The position numbers were made by a program, and so were the translations under genes. This document shows, piece by piece, positions 46,545 to 56,071 of a stretch of 64,000 nucleotides of DNA. The notes beneath the pieces are model-generated. The model saw only the letters and a program-made list of their open reading frames with translations. It was not told the DNA's origin and searched no databases. Position 1 is the stretch's first letter, and the number at the start of each line of letters is the position of its first letter. Source of the stretch: Acinetobacter gerneri DSM 14967 = CIP 107464 = MTCC 9824 (lineage in GTDB: Bacteria > Pseudomonadota > Gammaproteobacteria > Pseudomonadales > Moraxellaceae); NCBI RefSeq assembly GCF_000368565.1, contig NZ_KB849544.1:1-64000 (forward strand), given 5' to 3'.

Positions 46545-47627
46545 ATGACAATCCCTACACTCAATATACGTGAAGCATGCAACAAAGCCAACCAAAAAAT
46601 GGCAAATAAACATAGCCCGTTCATCTTCAATGAATGGTATGTGGCTGCCTTTAGCCATGAAATCAAACATGAGTTATTTTCACGTAAATTATTAAATAAA
46701 AAAGTGGTGTTATATCGTAGTACAGATGGTGAAGTCGTTGCTTTGCAGGACCGTTGTGCACATCGATCATTTCCTTTATCAAAAAGCACACTTGATGGCG
46801 ATGAAATTATCTGCGGTTATCATGGAATTCGCTATGATAAAAATGGTGACATGATAGAGATACCTTCACAAAAGCGTTGTCCACATGGGATGGGAATTAA
46901 AAAATATGCAACACTCGAAAAAGGCGGTTTGATCTGGATTTGGTTAGGTGATCAATCACGTGCAGATGCAAGTAAACTATTTGATTTAGAATGGCTAGAT
47001 CATGAACAATGGACGAGTTCCCAAGGTTATTTTTTGCATCCCGGAAATTATGTCAGTATGCATGAAAATTTAATGGATTTAACCCATTTAAGTTTTTTAC
47101 ACTCAGATACGATTGGTACACCTGACTTTGCAACAGCACCTTATAAAACTGAATTAAATCATGGACATTATAAGTTAATTCGAGAAGTTGTACCGACTGT
47201 GCTTGCTCCAGTTTGGGCAGATTCTACGGATATTGGCTATGTGGATACAGCAGCACGAATCACCACTTCTGAATTTTTAAGTCCTGCATTACATCAAGTG
47301 AGTGCAAAATTTTATGACACAGCTTTAGGTGAAGATGCACATATTTATCAGATTAGAACGGCGCATATTTTGACACCAGAAACCAATGGAACAATGCATT
47401 ATTTTATTGTACATGGACGTAATTTTGCGCAAGAAGATAAGGTATTGGGTGAAAAAATGCATCGAGGACTCTTTGCCGCATTTGAAGAAGATGTCATTGG
47501 ATTGGGGGCTTTAGAGACAATGTTGGATGATTTAGAAGATGATCATTTTGAAATGTCTATAGCCAGCGACAGTGCGGCTATTGCAACCCGTATTTATTTG
47601 AAAGAAAGAGCCGAACAAGAACAATAA
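46545..47627 (+). CDS. VanA-like Rieske oxygenase 2
   Basis: A 360-residue paralogue of the oxygenase at 44398, with the same start (MTIPTLN-REAC), Rieske ligands (CAHRSFPLS, CGYHGIRY) and iron site (NLMDLTHLSFLH). By eye about two thirds of the residues are shared with paralogue 1. It has no reductase gene beside it and presumably uses the one at 43364. Differences cluster in the C-terminal half that shapes the substrate pocket, so the two may take different methoxyaromatics. A terminator follows. Confidence 0.87.
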   Translation: MTIPTLNIREACNKANQKMANKHSPFIFNEWYVAAFSHEIKHELFSRKLLNKKVVLYRSTDGEVVALQDRCAHRSFPLSKSTLDGDEIICGYHGIRYDKNGDMIEIPSQKRCPHGMGIKKYATLEKGGLIWIWLGDQSRADASKLFDLEWLDHEQWTSSQGYFLHPGNYVSMHENLMDLTHLSFLHSDTIGTPDFATAPYKTELNHGHYKLIREVVPTVLAPVWADSTDIGYVDTAARITTSEFLSPALHQVSAKFYDTALGEDAHIYQIRTAHILTPETNGTMHYFIVHGRNFAQEDKVLGEKMHRGLFAAFEEDVIGLGALETMLDDLEDDHFEMSIASDSAAIATRIYLKERAEQEQ

Positions 47628-47643
47628 ATCAGTAGCGAAGAAG

Positions 47644-47676
47644 AAGGGCTTATATTTTACGATGAGCCCTTTTTTA
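47644..47676 (+). terminator. terminator after VanA-like gene 2
   Basis: AAGGGCT and AGCCCTT form a short GC-containing stem around 14 bases, followed by a run of Ts. Confidence 0.8.
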
Positions 47677-47841
47677 TTTATATATTGAATATTCACATAA
47701 TATTATTTGAATATTATATGTGATGATTTAATGTATGAATAATTTTAATGATAACTATCATTTATTTTTATATAAAATAAAACCCTTAAATTTAATGTTT
47801 TGAGAGTTTTTAAACAAATTTAGCTCAAACTATAGACATTT

Positions 47842-47898
47842 TATAAAATAGTTAATATATTAAATAAAAGAAACGTGGTTTTAGTTAATAAATTAATA
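47842..47898 (+). promoter_or_regulatory. two operator-like sites before the OprD porin gene
   Basis: TATAAA (47842-47847) is followed by AGTTAATATATTAAAT (47850-47865), and a second related site AGTTAATAAATTAATA lies at 47883-47898. The pair repeats the element seen before hpaG1 and the transporter. The spacer from 47677 is otherwise AT-rich with no gene. Confidence 0.65.
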
Positions 47899-47989
47899 TT
47901 TGCGTTTCTTAAGAAAGGAATGTTTGTACTTAATGCAAGAATAATAAGTCTAGATTAATTTTCTATGATTGCATGAAAAGGATTGACCG

Positions 47990-49225
47990 ATGCAAAAGAA
48001 ATATACATTTGCTGCGATAGCGTGCGCTCAACTATGCTTTTTGACAGCAGCACATGCAGATTTTTTAAGTGACGCACAAGCAAATTTACAACTGCGAAAT
48101 TTTTATGTAGATCGTAGTTATGATAGTTCTACCGTGAAAGATCAAAAAAATTGGTCTCAAGGTGCAAGTTTGATTTTAAAATCAGGCTACACCGATGACA
48201 CAGTTTTACAGGTAGGACTTGATGCTTCATTACGTTATGCCGTTAGATTGAATAGTGATAATCATACTGCAAATGGCATTATGCCTTTTGATACTGAATC
48301 AAAAACACAGGATCGTGACCAGTTTAAACTTGGGGGAACATTAAAGTTAAAAGTACATGATACTGAGCTGAAAATTGGTGAACTTTTACCAAAACTTCCA
48401 GTTGTTCATATCGATGAATCGCGCCAATTACCAACGACATTTCTAGGTGCAATGTTAGAGTCAAATTCAATTAAAGATACTAAATTGACTTTGGGGCGTT
48501 TAACTAAAGTGAATGCGCGTGATGATGATCATTATGTTGATTTTAGTTTGACCAATGGTAGTAAATTGGCACATAGCGATGCATTGAATATTGCAGGTAT
48601 AGAGCACAAATTTACCAAGGACATTTCAGGCTCGTATTATTATGGTGGATTGGAAGATATTTATAATCAGCATTTTGTAGGTGTGACATATCAGCCAAAA
48701 TTGTCTGAAAATTTATCTTTACGATCAGATGTTTACTATTTTAATACACGTGATACAGGTGCCAGTGCTGCAGGTGAAATTGACAATGATGTGGTATCAA
48801 ACCTCAATATTTTAAGCTACGGTAACCACAAATTTGGATTTGGTTATCGTCAACAATTTGGTGAAACGGGCTATCCTGTTATGAACAGTTGGGTGCCGCA
48901 ATTGTACTTGGCAAACTGGACGGTAGCGACATTTACCAAACCGCATGAGCGTTCACTACAATTCCGCTATGACTACGATATGAAAGGGATTGGGCTGGAT
49001 GGTTTGAGTTTGCTATTGCGTTATTACACGGCTGATAAGGCTAAAATGGGTAAAATTGAAAATGGTAAAGAGGATGAGTTGGATGTTTTGCTTTCTTATA
49101 AAATCCCTGAAACTTATGTAAAAGGTCTAAGTTTCCAGTATTTATATGCAAAAGCGACGACAGATTTTGGACCTGATTTTACTGAGAATCGTATCGCTTT
49201 AACCTATAACTACACCTTTAAATAA
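47990..49225 (+). CDS. OprD-family outer-membrane porin
   Basis: A 411-residue porin: signal peptide MQKKYTFAAIACAQLCFLTAAHA, then DFLSDAQANLQLRNFYVDR, the usual OprD/BenP opening, and a barrel ending in YNYTFK. Such porins (VanP, BenP, PhaK types) admit aromatic acids across the outer membrane. AAAGGA precedes the ATG. Two copies of the island's operator lie upstream, so it probably supplies the hpa pathway with its substrate. Confidence 0.88.
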   Translation: MQKKYTFAAIACAQLCFLTAAHADFLSDAQANLQLRNFYVDRSYDSSTVKDQKNWSQGASLILKSGYTDDTVLQVGLDASLRYAVRLNSDNHTANGIMPFDTESKTQDRDQFKLGGTLKLKVHDTELKIGELLPKLPVVHIDESRQLPTTFLGAMLESNSIKDTKLTLGRLTKVNARDDDHYVDFSLTNGSKLAHSDALNIAGIEHKFTKDISGSYYYGGLEDIYNQHFVGVTYQPKLSENLSLRSDVYYFNTRDTGASAAGEIDNDVVSNLNILSYGNHKFGFGYRQQFGETGYPVMNSWVPQLYLANWTVATFTKPHERSLQFRYDYDMKGIGLDGLSLLLRYYTADKAKMGKIENGKEDELDVLLSYKIPETYVKGLSFQYLYAKATTDFGPDFTENRIALTYNYTFK

Positions 49226-49242
49226 TATTTCATAAATGCAAT

Positions 49243-49272
49243 AAAAAGCTGACTATTTGGTCAGCTTTTTTA
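49243..49272 (+). terminator. terminator of the porin gene
   Basis: AAAGCTGAC and GTCAGCTTT form a 9-bp stem around a 6-base loop, followed by Ts. Confidence 0.9.
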
Positions 49273-49426
49273 TTGTAAAAATATTGTTATATTAATGATT
49301 TATATAATGAAATTTATAAAAAATAAATATTTAAATTGCTAAATAGGTATTTTATTGATATATATTAAATTATTATCTGAATTAAATAGCGTTGATAAAA
49401 AAAAATCAGTAAACTAATCGTAATTC

Positions 49427-49442
49427 AGTTAACATATTTATG
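49427..49442 (+). promoter_or_regulatory. operator-like half palindrome before hpaR
   Basis: AGTTAACATATTTATG contains one good half (AGTTAACA) of the recurring palindrome and ends 18 bases before the hpaR start. It would fit autoregulation. Confidence 0.45.
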
Positions 49443-49460
49443 AAATTTATAGGTTTTAAA

Positions 49461-49886
49461 ATGAAAACAATACGTCCGTCGCTTACATTGGCATTATTGC
49501 AAGCACGAGAAGCGACCATGTCACACTTTAGACCAGCCTTAAATGAGATAGGTTTAACTGAACAGCAGTGGCGTGTTATTCGAATTTTATATCAACATGA
49601 AGAATTAGAAAGCAATCAATTGGCAGATTTGGCATGTATTTTAAAGCCGAGTTTGACAGGGATTTTAAATCGTATGATTGATCAAAATCTCATTCAAAAA
49701 CGTAAGGATGAACAAGATCAACGTATCAATCTGATTACTTTAACTGAAGAAGGTAAGAAGCTTTTTGAAATCCAAGCTGTAAAAATGGAAATTTCATATA
49801 AAAAAATCCAAGAGCAGTATGGTGCTGAAAAGTTACAAGATCTTTTAGATTTGTTGAAAGATCTTTCTAAAGTGAAGTTGGGTTGA
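49461..49886 (+). CDS. hpaR: HpaR, MarR-family repressor of homoprotocatechuate genes
   Basis: A 141-residue winged-helix protein that closely follows the HpaR pattern: LTLALLQAREATMSHFRP, LTEQQWRVIRIL, CILKPSLTGILNRMI and DQRINLITLTEEG. HpaR represses the meta-cleavage operon until 4-HPA or homoprotocatechuate binds. The ATG at 49440 is in frame but precedes the family N-terminus; 49461 is chosen. It overlaps the convergent MFS gene by 20 bases at the 3' ends. The recurring AGTTAATATATTAACT element is its likely binding site. Confidence 0.9.
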   Translation: MKTIRPSLTLALLQAREATMSHFRPALNEIGLTEQQWRVIRILYQHEELESNQLADLACILKPSLTGILNRMIDQNLIQKRKDEQDQRINLITLTEEGKKLFEIQAVKMEISYKKIQEQYGAEKLQDLLDLLKDLSKVKLG

Positions 49887-51087
49887 TTGATTTTTTACTT
49901 GAAAAGTTAAGCATAGCGATCAAGAAAAGATAACAGCTTAAGATACAGGCAAAACTTAGCATCGTATATTTTGCACCAATATACGTTGCTAAAATACCTG
50001 CAAATAAACCGCCTAAAGCATCGCAACCGAACCTTAAAGATGTATAAATAGATACGACACGGCCACGGAAAGTGCTAGGTGTATTTCTCTGAATCAAGAT
50101 ATTGGTCGATACATTTGATGTTGAAATCCCAAATCCCAAACATAACATTGCTAAATAATAAGCAAAATCTAGATGTAAAAGCCCCAAAATAAATAAAGTA
50201 GCAGCACAAATCATCATATTGAAGAAAATTCTTTGTCGTATGCGATCAAAGTTTTGCGTATTTGCCAGTATTAATGATGATAATAATGATCCTATACCCG
50301 CCATTCCCCATAAATATCCTAGTGTTTTTTCATCACCATGCAATTGATCACGAGCAAAAATGGGTAAAATCGCGACATAACTTGATGCGGTAAGGTTAAT
50401 GATGGCGACATTTAACATCATTTTTGCATATTCTTTATTTTTAAAAACAAAGATATAACCTTCTTTTAATACATTTTGTATATTGCCCGCAGCTTTAGAA
50501 ACCTTGATATTTTTCATCAAAAACAAGGCAATAATTAAGAACAAATATGATAAAGCATTGAATAAAAAGCAGATAAATGCACTGCTAAATGCCAGTAAAA
50601 AACCAGCAATTGGAGGTCCAATAAAGCGACAAAGATTAAAAATCATGGCATTTAAAGCAAGCGCATTGCCGATATTTTGCTTTTCATCTACCAAATCACT
50701 GATAAATGATTGGCGTAATGGAGTGTCGATCGCTGTAAAGATGCCTAAAATGAGCGATAAAGTGATGATACTAATACTATTTAGCAAGTCAAAATAAGTT
50801 AAAAATGCCAATAATGCAGACTGGAAAAAAAATAAAAATTGAACGATGATGAGAGCAGATCTTTTATTAATCTTGTCGATTAATGCTCCCACGAAGGGAC
50901 TGATGACCAACTGTGGTGCCATGGCAAAAAAAGCAATCAGTCCTAATAAGGTTGCCGAGTTCGTCATCTCATAGACTAACCAAGCCAAGGCGACTTGCTG
51001 AATCCATGTTCCTAGAGTTGAGAGAGTATGCCCGATAAAATAACGACGAAAATTCGGATAGTGCAAGCTGTTAAAAATCTTTGGCAT
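49867..51087 (-). CDS. MFS transporter, EntS/MFS_3-like
   Basis: A 406-residue, 12-segment major facilitator. The N-terminus FRRYFIGHTLSTLGTWIQQVALAWLVYE and the later RNTPSTFRGRVVSIYTS are typical of the EntS-like exporter group. The substrate is unknown. An operator-like palindrome lies only 23 bases upstream of its start, so it probably belongs to the island's regulon, perhaps as an exporter of toxic catechols or dead-end products. Confidence 0.84.
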   Translation of the reverse strand: MPKIFNSLHYPNFRRYFIGHTLSTLGTWIQQVALAWLVYEMTNSATLLGLIAFFAMAPQLVISPFVGALIDKINKRSALIIVQFLFFFQSALLAFLTYFDLLNSISIITLSLILGIFTAIDTPLRQSFISDLVDEKQNIGNALALNAMIFNLCRFIGPPIAGFLLAFSSAFICFLFNALSYLFLIIALFLMKNIKVSKAAGNIQNVLKEGYIFVFKNKEYAKMMLNVAIINLTASSYVAILPIFARDQLHGDEKTLGYLWGMAGIGSLLSSLILANTQNFDRIRQRIFFNMMICAATLFILGLLHLDFAYYLAMLCLGFGISTSNVSTNILIQRNTPSTFRGRVVSIYTSLRFGCDALGGLFAGILATYIGAKYTMLSFACILSCYLFLIAMLNFSSKKSINPTSL

Positions 51088-51109
51088 ACTTATGAAAATT
51101 TTACATGAT

Positions 51110-51125
51110 AATTAATATATTAATA
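51110..51125 (-). promoter_or_regulatory. operator-like palindrome before the MFS gene
   Basis: AATTAATATATTAATA, one mismatch from a perfect palindrome and close to the hpaG1 operator, lies 23 bases ahead of the MFS start, where a bound repressor would block transcription. Confidence 0.6.
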
Positions 51126-51418
51126 AATATTATTGCTTTAATAAAGTATTTTGTTGTGAAATCTGTGCTTAAAGTATTTATAACCATTTGTTTGAAATAA
51201 TTGAACAATAAGTTTTATAATTATTACCAATATTATTCATAATAAAAAAGTATATTTTTATATTTAAAGTATATACTCTTTTGTATGAAATATATTCAAT
51301 AATTAAGAGGATTTAAACATATTTAAATTTTAATCAGCGCTATAGATCAGTATTGCTAGATGAAAATAGCATATTAAGTCTGAAAAGCACGTATTTATCG
51401 TTGTTACATTAACAGAGT
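51126..51418 (-). other. AT-rich spacer between MFS and LysR genes
   Basis: About 290 bases with no coding frame. It carries the remainder of the MFS promoter and the 3' region of the LysR gene. I see no convincing hairpin. Confidence 0.5.
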
Positions 51419-52369
51419 TCAATGAAACTCGAGTACTGTTTTATTGAGATAACCATGCTGAATCAAATCAAGGTCCCATTCAGGTATTTTTTTAAATTTT
51501 TGTGCAAAGAAGTCGACTAACACTCTAATTTTAGATAGGTTTTTTGAGTTTGATGGAAATACTGCTCTAAAATTATAGTTAGAAAGTGGATAATCTAAAA
51601 GAACAGGCACTAATTCACCTTTAATGATGCTTTCATACGCCACCATCGTTGGTAAAAAGGCATAACTTCCACCATTTAAAGCATATTCTTTGAGTACATG
51701 AGTGGAAGACGAGGTGATTTTTGTATCTATGCTATAACTATGGAATTCTTCATTGAGCAGGAAATGAACTTTCTTTTTTGATGGAAAGTTCGAGTAACAA
51801 CTGATTTCAAAATTATAAATATCGTCAGGATGCTGAGGTTTTCCATGTTTTGCGATATAGTCAGGTGATGCGCAAAGTAGGCGGTTTACATTAAATAATT
51901 TGCGTTCAACCATACTTTCAAACTTAACGGGGAATACTTGAAATACCACATCAAATCCTGCAGAAATAGGGTCTACAATTGTTTCATTTACAATGACTTC
52001 TAGTTTTATGCATGGGTATTGTTGGGTAAATTGGGCAAGGCATTGTCCAAGATGATTGATCGCGAAAGCTGGTGTGATATAGATACGTAAATGACCTTGT
52101 AGATCATCGCTTGACTGTACCATTTCATCTGCTAAATGTTCAAATTGATGGATCAGCCGTGAGCACTCTTTATAGTATTTTTCACCTATTTCTGAGAGCC
52201 GAACTGAGCGTGTACTACGGTGAAATAACGGCGCTTTAACAAAATCTTCGAATTGTTTGATACGTGTAGAAACAAGTGAGCGAGTGATACCAAGTTGCTC
52301 AGCGGCATTGATAAAGCTGCCACATTCTGCAACTCGAACAAAGGTTTCCATACATTGTAATTTGTCCAT
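51419..52369 (-). CDS. LysR-family regulator
   Basis: A 316-residue LysR protein with the N-terminal helix-turn-helix (MDKLQCMETFVRVAECGSF, AAEQLGITRSLVSTRIKQ) and the effector-binding domain (LRIYITPAFAINHLG onward). It resembles the CrgA-like subgroup. It is divergent from the GMC dehydrogenase gene across a 300-base spacer, the usual arrangement for a LysR controlling its neighbour. The effector may be an aromatic alcohol or aldehyde. Confidence 0.88.
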   Translation of the reverse strand: MDKLQCMETFVRVAECGSFINAAEQLGITRSLVSTRIKQFEDFVKAPLFHRSTRSVRLSEIGEKYYKECSRLIHQFEHLADEMVQSSDDLQGHLRIYITPAFAINHLGQCLAQFTQQYPCIKLEVIVNETIVDPISAGFDVVFQVFPVKFESMVERKLFNVNRLLCASPDYIAKHGKPQHPDDIYNFEISCYSNFPSKKKVHFLLNEEFHSYSIDTKITSSSTHVLKEYALNGGSYAFLPTMVAYESIIKGELVPVLLDYPLSNYNFRAVFPSNSKNLSKIRVLVDFFAQKFKKIPEWDLDLIQHGYLNKTVLEFH

Positions 52370-52669
52370 TCATTTCTCATCCTGATCTAAAATTATCGGC
52401 AATCCTTCACCGCAAATCATTATACAAATTATACTTTTACAGGACTGCTATTTTTAAGTATTTATAAAATTTGTCAATGTTCAAAAGTATTAAATTAGTC
52501 ATTTATATTTTGTATGAATTGGTATTGAAAATAATTAATATATTTACAAATTTAAAAAATTAGATTAGTTTTATTTGAGCTTATATTTAAATTAAATGTG
52601 ATTTGGATTTTTATTTATAATATTTAATGGTCTTATTCGCATAATTGATATTGCATACAAGGAGTAAGT
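52370..52669 (+). promoter_or_regulatory. divergent LysR/GMC promoter region
   Basis: A 300-base AT-rich divergent spacer. It includes AATTAATATATTTACA at 52533-52548, a partial match to the island palindrome. A LysR binding site (T-N11-A) is expected here but cannot be singled out in such AT-rich DNA. Confidence 0.45.
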
Positions 52670-54271
52670 ATGTCGCAACTTGATTTCGATTATATTATTT
52701 GTGGGGCTGGTTCAGCAGGTTGTGTTGTAGCAACACGTTTAATTCAAGAAAAAAAGGGTACTGTCTTATTGCTTGAAGCAGGTGGTTCTGATGACAGTAT
52801 TTTTATCAAAATGCCAGCTGGTTTATCTGAAGTTATTCCCACAAAAACATGGGATTATACAACTGAGCCTGATCCAAATACGCATAATCGACGCATGACC
52901 TGTGCTCAAGGTAAAGTTTTGGGTGGCAGTAGTTCGGTCAATGGCATGATTTATATCCGTGGTCACAAAGAAGACTATGATCAATGGGCTGAGCTAGAAG
53001 GGTGTACTGGTTGGGATTATGAGTCTTTACTGCCATATTTTAAAAAATCTGAGAAAAATGAAAGTCTTTCCGAACCTTATCATGGGACTTCTGGACCTCT
53101 TACGGTCAGCGAAAATCGTTATCGTCATCCATTGACCCAAGTCTTTATCAAGGCAGGTCAAGAATTAGGTTTACCTTATGTAAATGATTTTAATGGTTTA
53201 AAACAGCAAGGCGTTGGATTTTTCCAAACCACAACGCACAATGGCGAACGAGCGAGTGCGGCTAAAACCTATTTAAAACAAGTTCAGGCAAATGCACAGC
53301 TGACTGTTAAATTAAATGTGTTGGTGCATAAAGTTATTATTGAAAATCAACAAGCTATTGGTATCGAATGTGAAGTTGCAGGTCAAAAGCAGTTTATTAA
53401 AGCAAATAAACAGGTCATTTTGAGTGCTGGATCAATTGGTACACCTAAAATTTTGATGTTATCAGGTATTGGTCCTAAAGCGCATTTGGATAATTTGGGC
53501 ATAGAAAATGTCGTGGATTTGCCTGTAGGGAAAAATTATCACGACCATCTTCATGTTTCGATAAATGCAGAAACTAAAAATCCTGTATCACTTTATGGAC
53601 AAGATCAAGGTTTCAACAAACTCAAAAATGGTGCACAGTGGTTGCTCACGCGTACAGGTGTGGTGAGTTCTAATGTTTTAGAAGGTGGTGCATTTATTGA
53701 TACTAACCAAGAAGGGCGTCCTGATGTGCAAGCACATTTTCTGCCGGGCTTAGATACTTGGGATGATCCAGAGGGACTTGGTAAAGGTCGAACGCATGGG
53801 ATTACGTTAAAGAATTGTTTTTTACGTCCAAAATCACGTGGTGAAATATTTTTAAATAGTATAAATCCTAAAGATCCTGTCAAGATTGTAGGCAATTTAT
53901 TGAGTGATCCAGCTGATATACAAGGGATGTTAAGAGCGACAAAATTTGGTTTAAATTTATTGAAAATGCCATCATTTCAACAGCACATTGGCGAGGTTTT
54001 TTCGCCGCCTGAAGCAGCACATAGTGATGATCAAGCGCTTGAAGATTTTATCCGTGGCACATGTAAAACAACTTACCATCCTGTAGGCACATGCAAAATG
54101 GGTACGGATCAAGCAAATTCAGTGGTGGATTTAGAACTAAAAGTACATGGTGTACAGCATCTCAGTGTCATTGATTGTTCTGTATTCCCATCAGTTCCAA
54201 GTGGCAATACCAACGCACCGACCATCGCTGTTGCTGAAAAAGGTGTAGATTTATTGATACATAGAACATAA
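52670..54271 (+). CDS. GMC-family FAD alcohol dehydrogenase
   Basis: A 533-residue GMC oxidoreductase with the FAD-binding DYIICGAGSAGCVVATRL, the GMC signature GKVLGGSSSVNGMIYIRGH, SAGSIGTPKILMLSGIG and the C-terminal active-site stretch YHPVGTCKMG. It is of the BetA/AlkJ type, oxidising alcohols to aldehydes at the inner face of the membrane. The aldehyde dehydrogenase gene follows by 121 bases, so the pair would turn a primary alcohol into an acid. Here tyrosol (4-hydroxyphenylethanol) to 4-hydroxyphenylacetate is an attractive but unproven assignment. Confidence 0.87.
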   Translation: MSQLDFDYIICGAGSAGCVVATRLIQEKKGTVLLLEAGGSDDSIFIKMPAGLSEVIPTKTWDYTTEPDPNTHNRRMTCAQGKVLGGSSSVNGMIYIRGHKEDYDQWAELEGCTGWDYESLLPYFKKSEKNESLSEPYHGTSGPLTVSENRYRHPLTQVFIKAGQELGLPYVNDFNGLKQQGVGFFQTTTHNGERASAAKTYLKQVQANAQLTVKLNVLVHKVIIENQQAIGIECEVAGQKQFIKANKQVILSAGSIGTPKILMLSGIGPKAHLDNLGIENVVDLPVGKNYHDHLHVSINAETKNPVSLYGQDQGFNKLKNGAQWLLTRTGVVSSNVLEGGAFIDTNQEGRPDVQAHFLPGLDTWDDPEGLGKGRTHGITLKNCFLRPKSRGEIFLNSINPKDPVKIVGNLLSDPADIQGMLRATKFGLNLLKMPSFQQHIGEVFSPPEAAHSDDQALEDFIRGTCKTTYHPVGTCKMGTDQANSVVDLELKVHGVQHLSVIDCSVFPSVPSGNTNAPTIAVAEKGVDLLIHRT

Positions 54272-54392
54272 ATAATTTCAAAAAGTGTGTTGCTTTCAGA
54301 TGAATGACCATGGAAAATCATCCTAAAGGATGAGTTTATCGTGATTGTTCATCTATAAAATTCACATGAAAATATATAAGGAAGTAACAAGA

Positions 54393-55799
54393 ATGAATAG
54401 CAATATGCTGTTAAATGGCGAAAGTGTTCAAGGGCTTGGTGAAGCATTTTCAGTACTCAATCCTGCGACTGAGCAAAGCCTTGTCGAGATCAAAAGTTCT
54501 TCTGTAGAACAGGTCAATCAAGCGATCGAAGCTGCAAAAACAGCATTTAAAACTTGGCAACATACTTCTGATGAAAATATCAATGCGAGTTTTGCCAAAA
54601 TTGCGCAGGATATACGTGCTGAAGCAGCTGAAATTGCTGAGCTAATCACTTTAGAGCAAGGAAAACCTTTGGGTTTGGCTCAATTTGAAGTTGAAGCAGG
54701 CGCAAGTTGGATTGAATATATTTCAAGTTTAGAGATTCCAGTTGAAACTGTGCCAGATCCAAGTGGCAAAATCATTAAAGTTTATAATCGTCCATTGGGT
54801 GTGATTGCTTCGATTACCCCTTGGAATTGGCCATTTATGATTGCAATCTGGCATTTATTTCCAGCTTTGAAAACTAAAAACACTATCGTCAATAAGCCGT
54901 CTGAATACACGCCATTGAGTACGATTAAGTTAGTTGAAATTATCAATCGCCATTTACCAAAAGGTGTGTGTAGTATCGTTTTGGGTAAAGGTGACGTAGG
55001 ACAAGCGCTTAGCGAACATCCTTCGATTGATAAAGTGACATTCACAGGTTCAACACGCACAGGTCAGAGTATTTTAAGTCATTCGGTCAATACGCTAAAA
55101 AGCGTGGTTCTTGAATTAGGTGGCAATGATGTTGGCATCGTGTTGGATGATGTTGATGTCGATCAAGTTGCCGAAAAGATTTTTGGTTCAGCTTTCCTCA
55201 ATATGGGGCAAACTTGTGCTGCACTTAAACGCCTGTATGTGCATGAAAATGTCTATGATGCTTTAGCAGCTAAATTGACTGAGATTGCCAATGCACAAGT
55301 GGTCGGGGATGGTATGAAACCTGAAACGACTTTCGGTCCAGTGCAAAACCGTATGCAGTACAACAAAGTCAAAGCTTTGATCGAGGATGCGGTTCAGCAA
55401 GGCGGAAAAATTATCACAGCGCAAAAAGATGTTGCTGAAAATGGTTATTTTATCACGCCTACGTTGGTTACAAATGTGCAAGAAGGTGTGGCATTGGTTG
55501 ATGAGGAGCAGTTTGGCCCAGCTCTGCCGATGATTAAATTTAGCGATGTTGAAGATGTGATTGCACGTGCCAATAATACGACATTTGGTTTAGGCGGTTC
55601 GGTTTGGAGCAAAGATATTGCTAAAGCGGAACAGATTGCTAGCCGTCTTGAAACAGGAACAGTTTGGATCAATAGCCATTCTGATTTATCACCAGCTGCT
55701 GAGTTTGGTGGCTGGAAAATGTCAGGTCTAGGTTATTCATTTGGTTTGAGTGGTTTGTTATTGTTTACACATAAACAAGCAGTGCATATTAGCCAATAA
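54393..55799 (+). CDS. aldehyde dehydrogenase, probable arylacetaldehyde type
   Basis: A 468-residue aldehyde dehydrogenase with the catalytic Glu in LELGGNDVG and Cys in NMGQTCAALKR. AAGGA precedes the ATG at 54393; longer frames to 54345 lack a proper start. Lying between an alcohol dehydrogenase and a copper amine oxidase gene, it is placed to oxidise the aldehyde made by either, for example 4-hydroxyphenylacetaldehyde to 4-HPA. It differs clearly from hpaE and gabD in this window. Confidence 0.87.
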   Translation: MNSNMLLNGESVQGLGEAFSVLNPATEQSLVEIKSSSVEQVNQAIEAAKTAFKTWQHTSDENINASFAKIAQDIRAEAAEIAELITLEQGKPLGLAQFEVEAGASWIEYISSLEIPVETVPDPSGKIIKVYNRPLGVIASITPWNWPFMIAIWHLFPALKTKNTIVNKPSEYTPLSTIKLVEIINRHLPKGVCSIVLGKGDVGQALSEHPSIDKVTFTGSTRTGQSILSHSVNTLKSVVLELGGNDVGIVLDDVDVDQVAEKIFGSAFLNMGQTCAALKRLYVHENVYDALAAKLTEIANAQVVGDGMKPETTFGPVQNRMQYNKVKALIEDAVQQGGKIITAQKDVAENGYFITPTLVTNVQEGVALVDEEQFGPALPMIKFSDVEDVIARANNTTFGLGGSVWSKDIAKAEQIASRLETGTVWINSHSDLSPAAEFGGWKMSGLGYSFGLSGLLLFTHKQAVHISQ

Positions 55800-55820
55800 A
55801 ATCGTGTCGTTTTAATTACT

Positions 55821-55846
55821 AAAATCTCTCAATATTGAGAGATTTT
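55821..55846 (+). terminator. terminator of the aldehyde dehydrogenase gene
   Basis: AAAATCTCTCAAT and ATTGAGAGATTTT form a perfect 26-base palindrome ending in Ts. It is symmetrical and could act on either strand. Confidence 0.85.
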
Positions 55847-56071
55847 AGCTTTAAAGCACTTACTATAAAATGAGTGATTTTTTATTTAAATAAAAGATAA
55901 TGAATAATAACGGTTTTTTAAGGTTGGATTATTTTTCTATGATATATTAAATATGTTAAGTACTAACATTAGATGTAATTGAAAAATATTAAATGAAAAT
56001 ATATTGAGCAGGATGCCGATATATGTGGTCTGAAAATTGCTGTAAATTTTCAAAAAGGAAGGTGAAAATTT

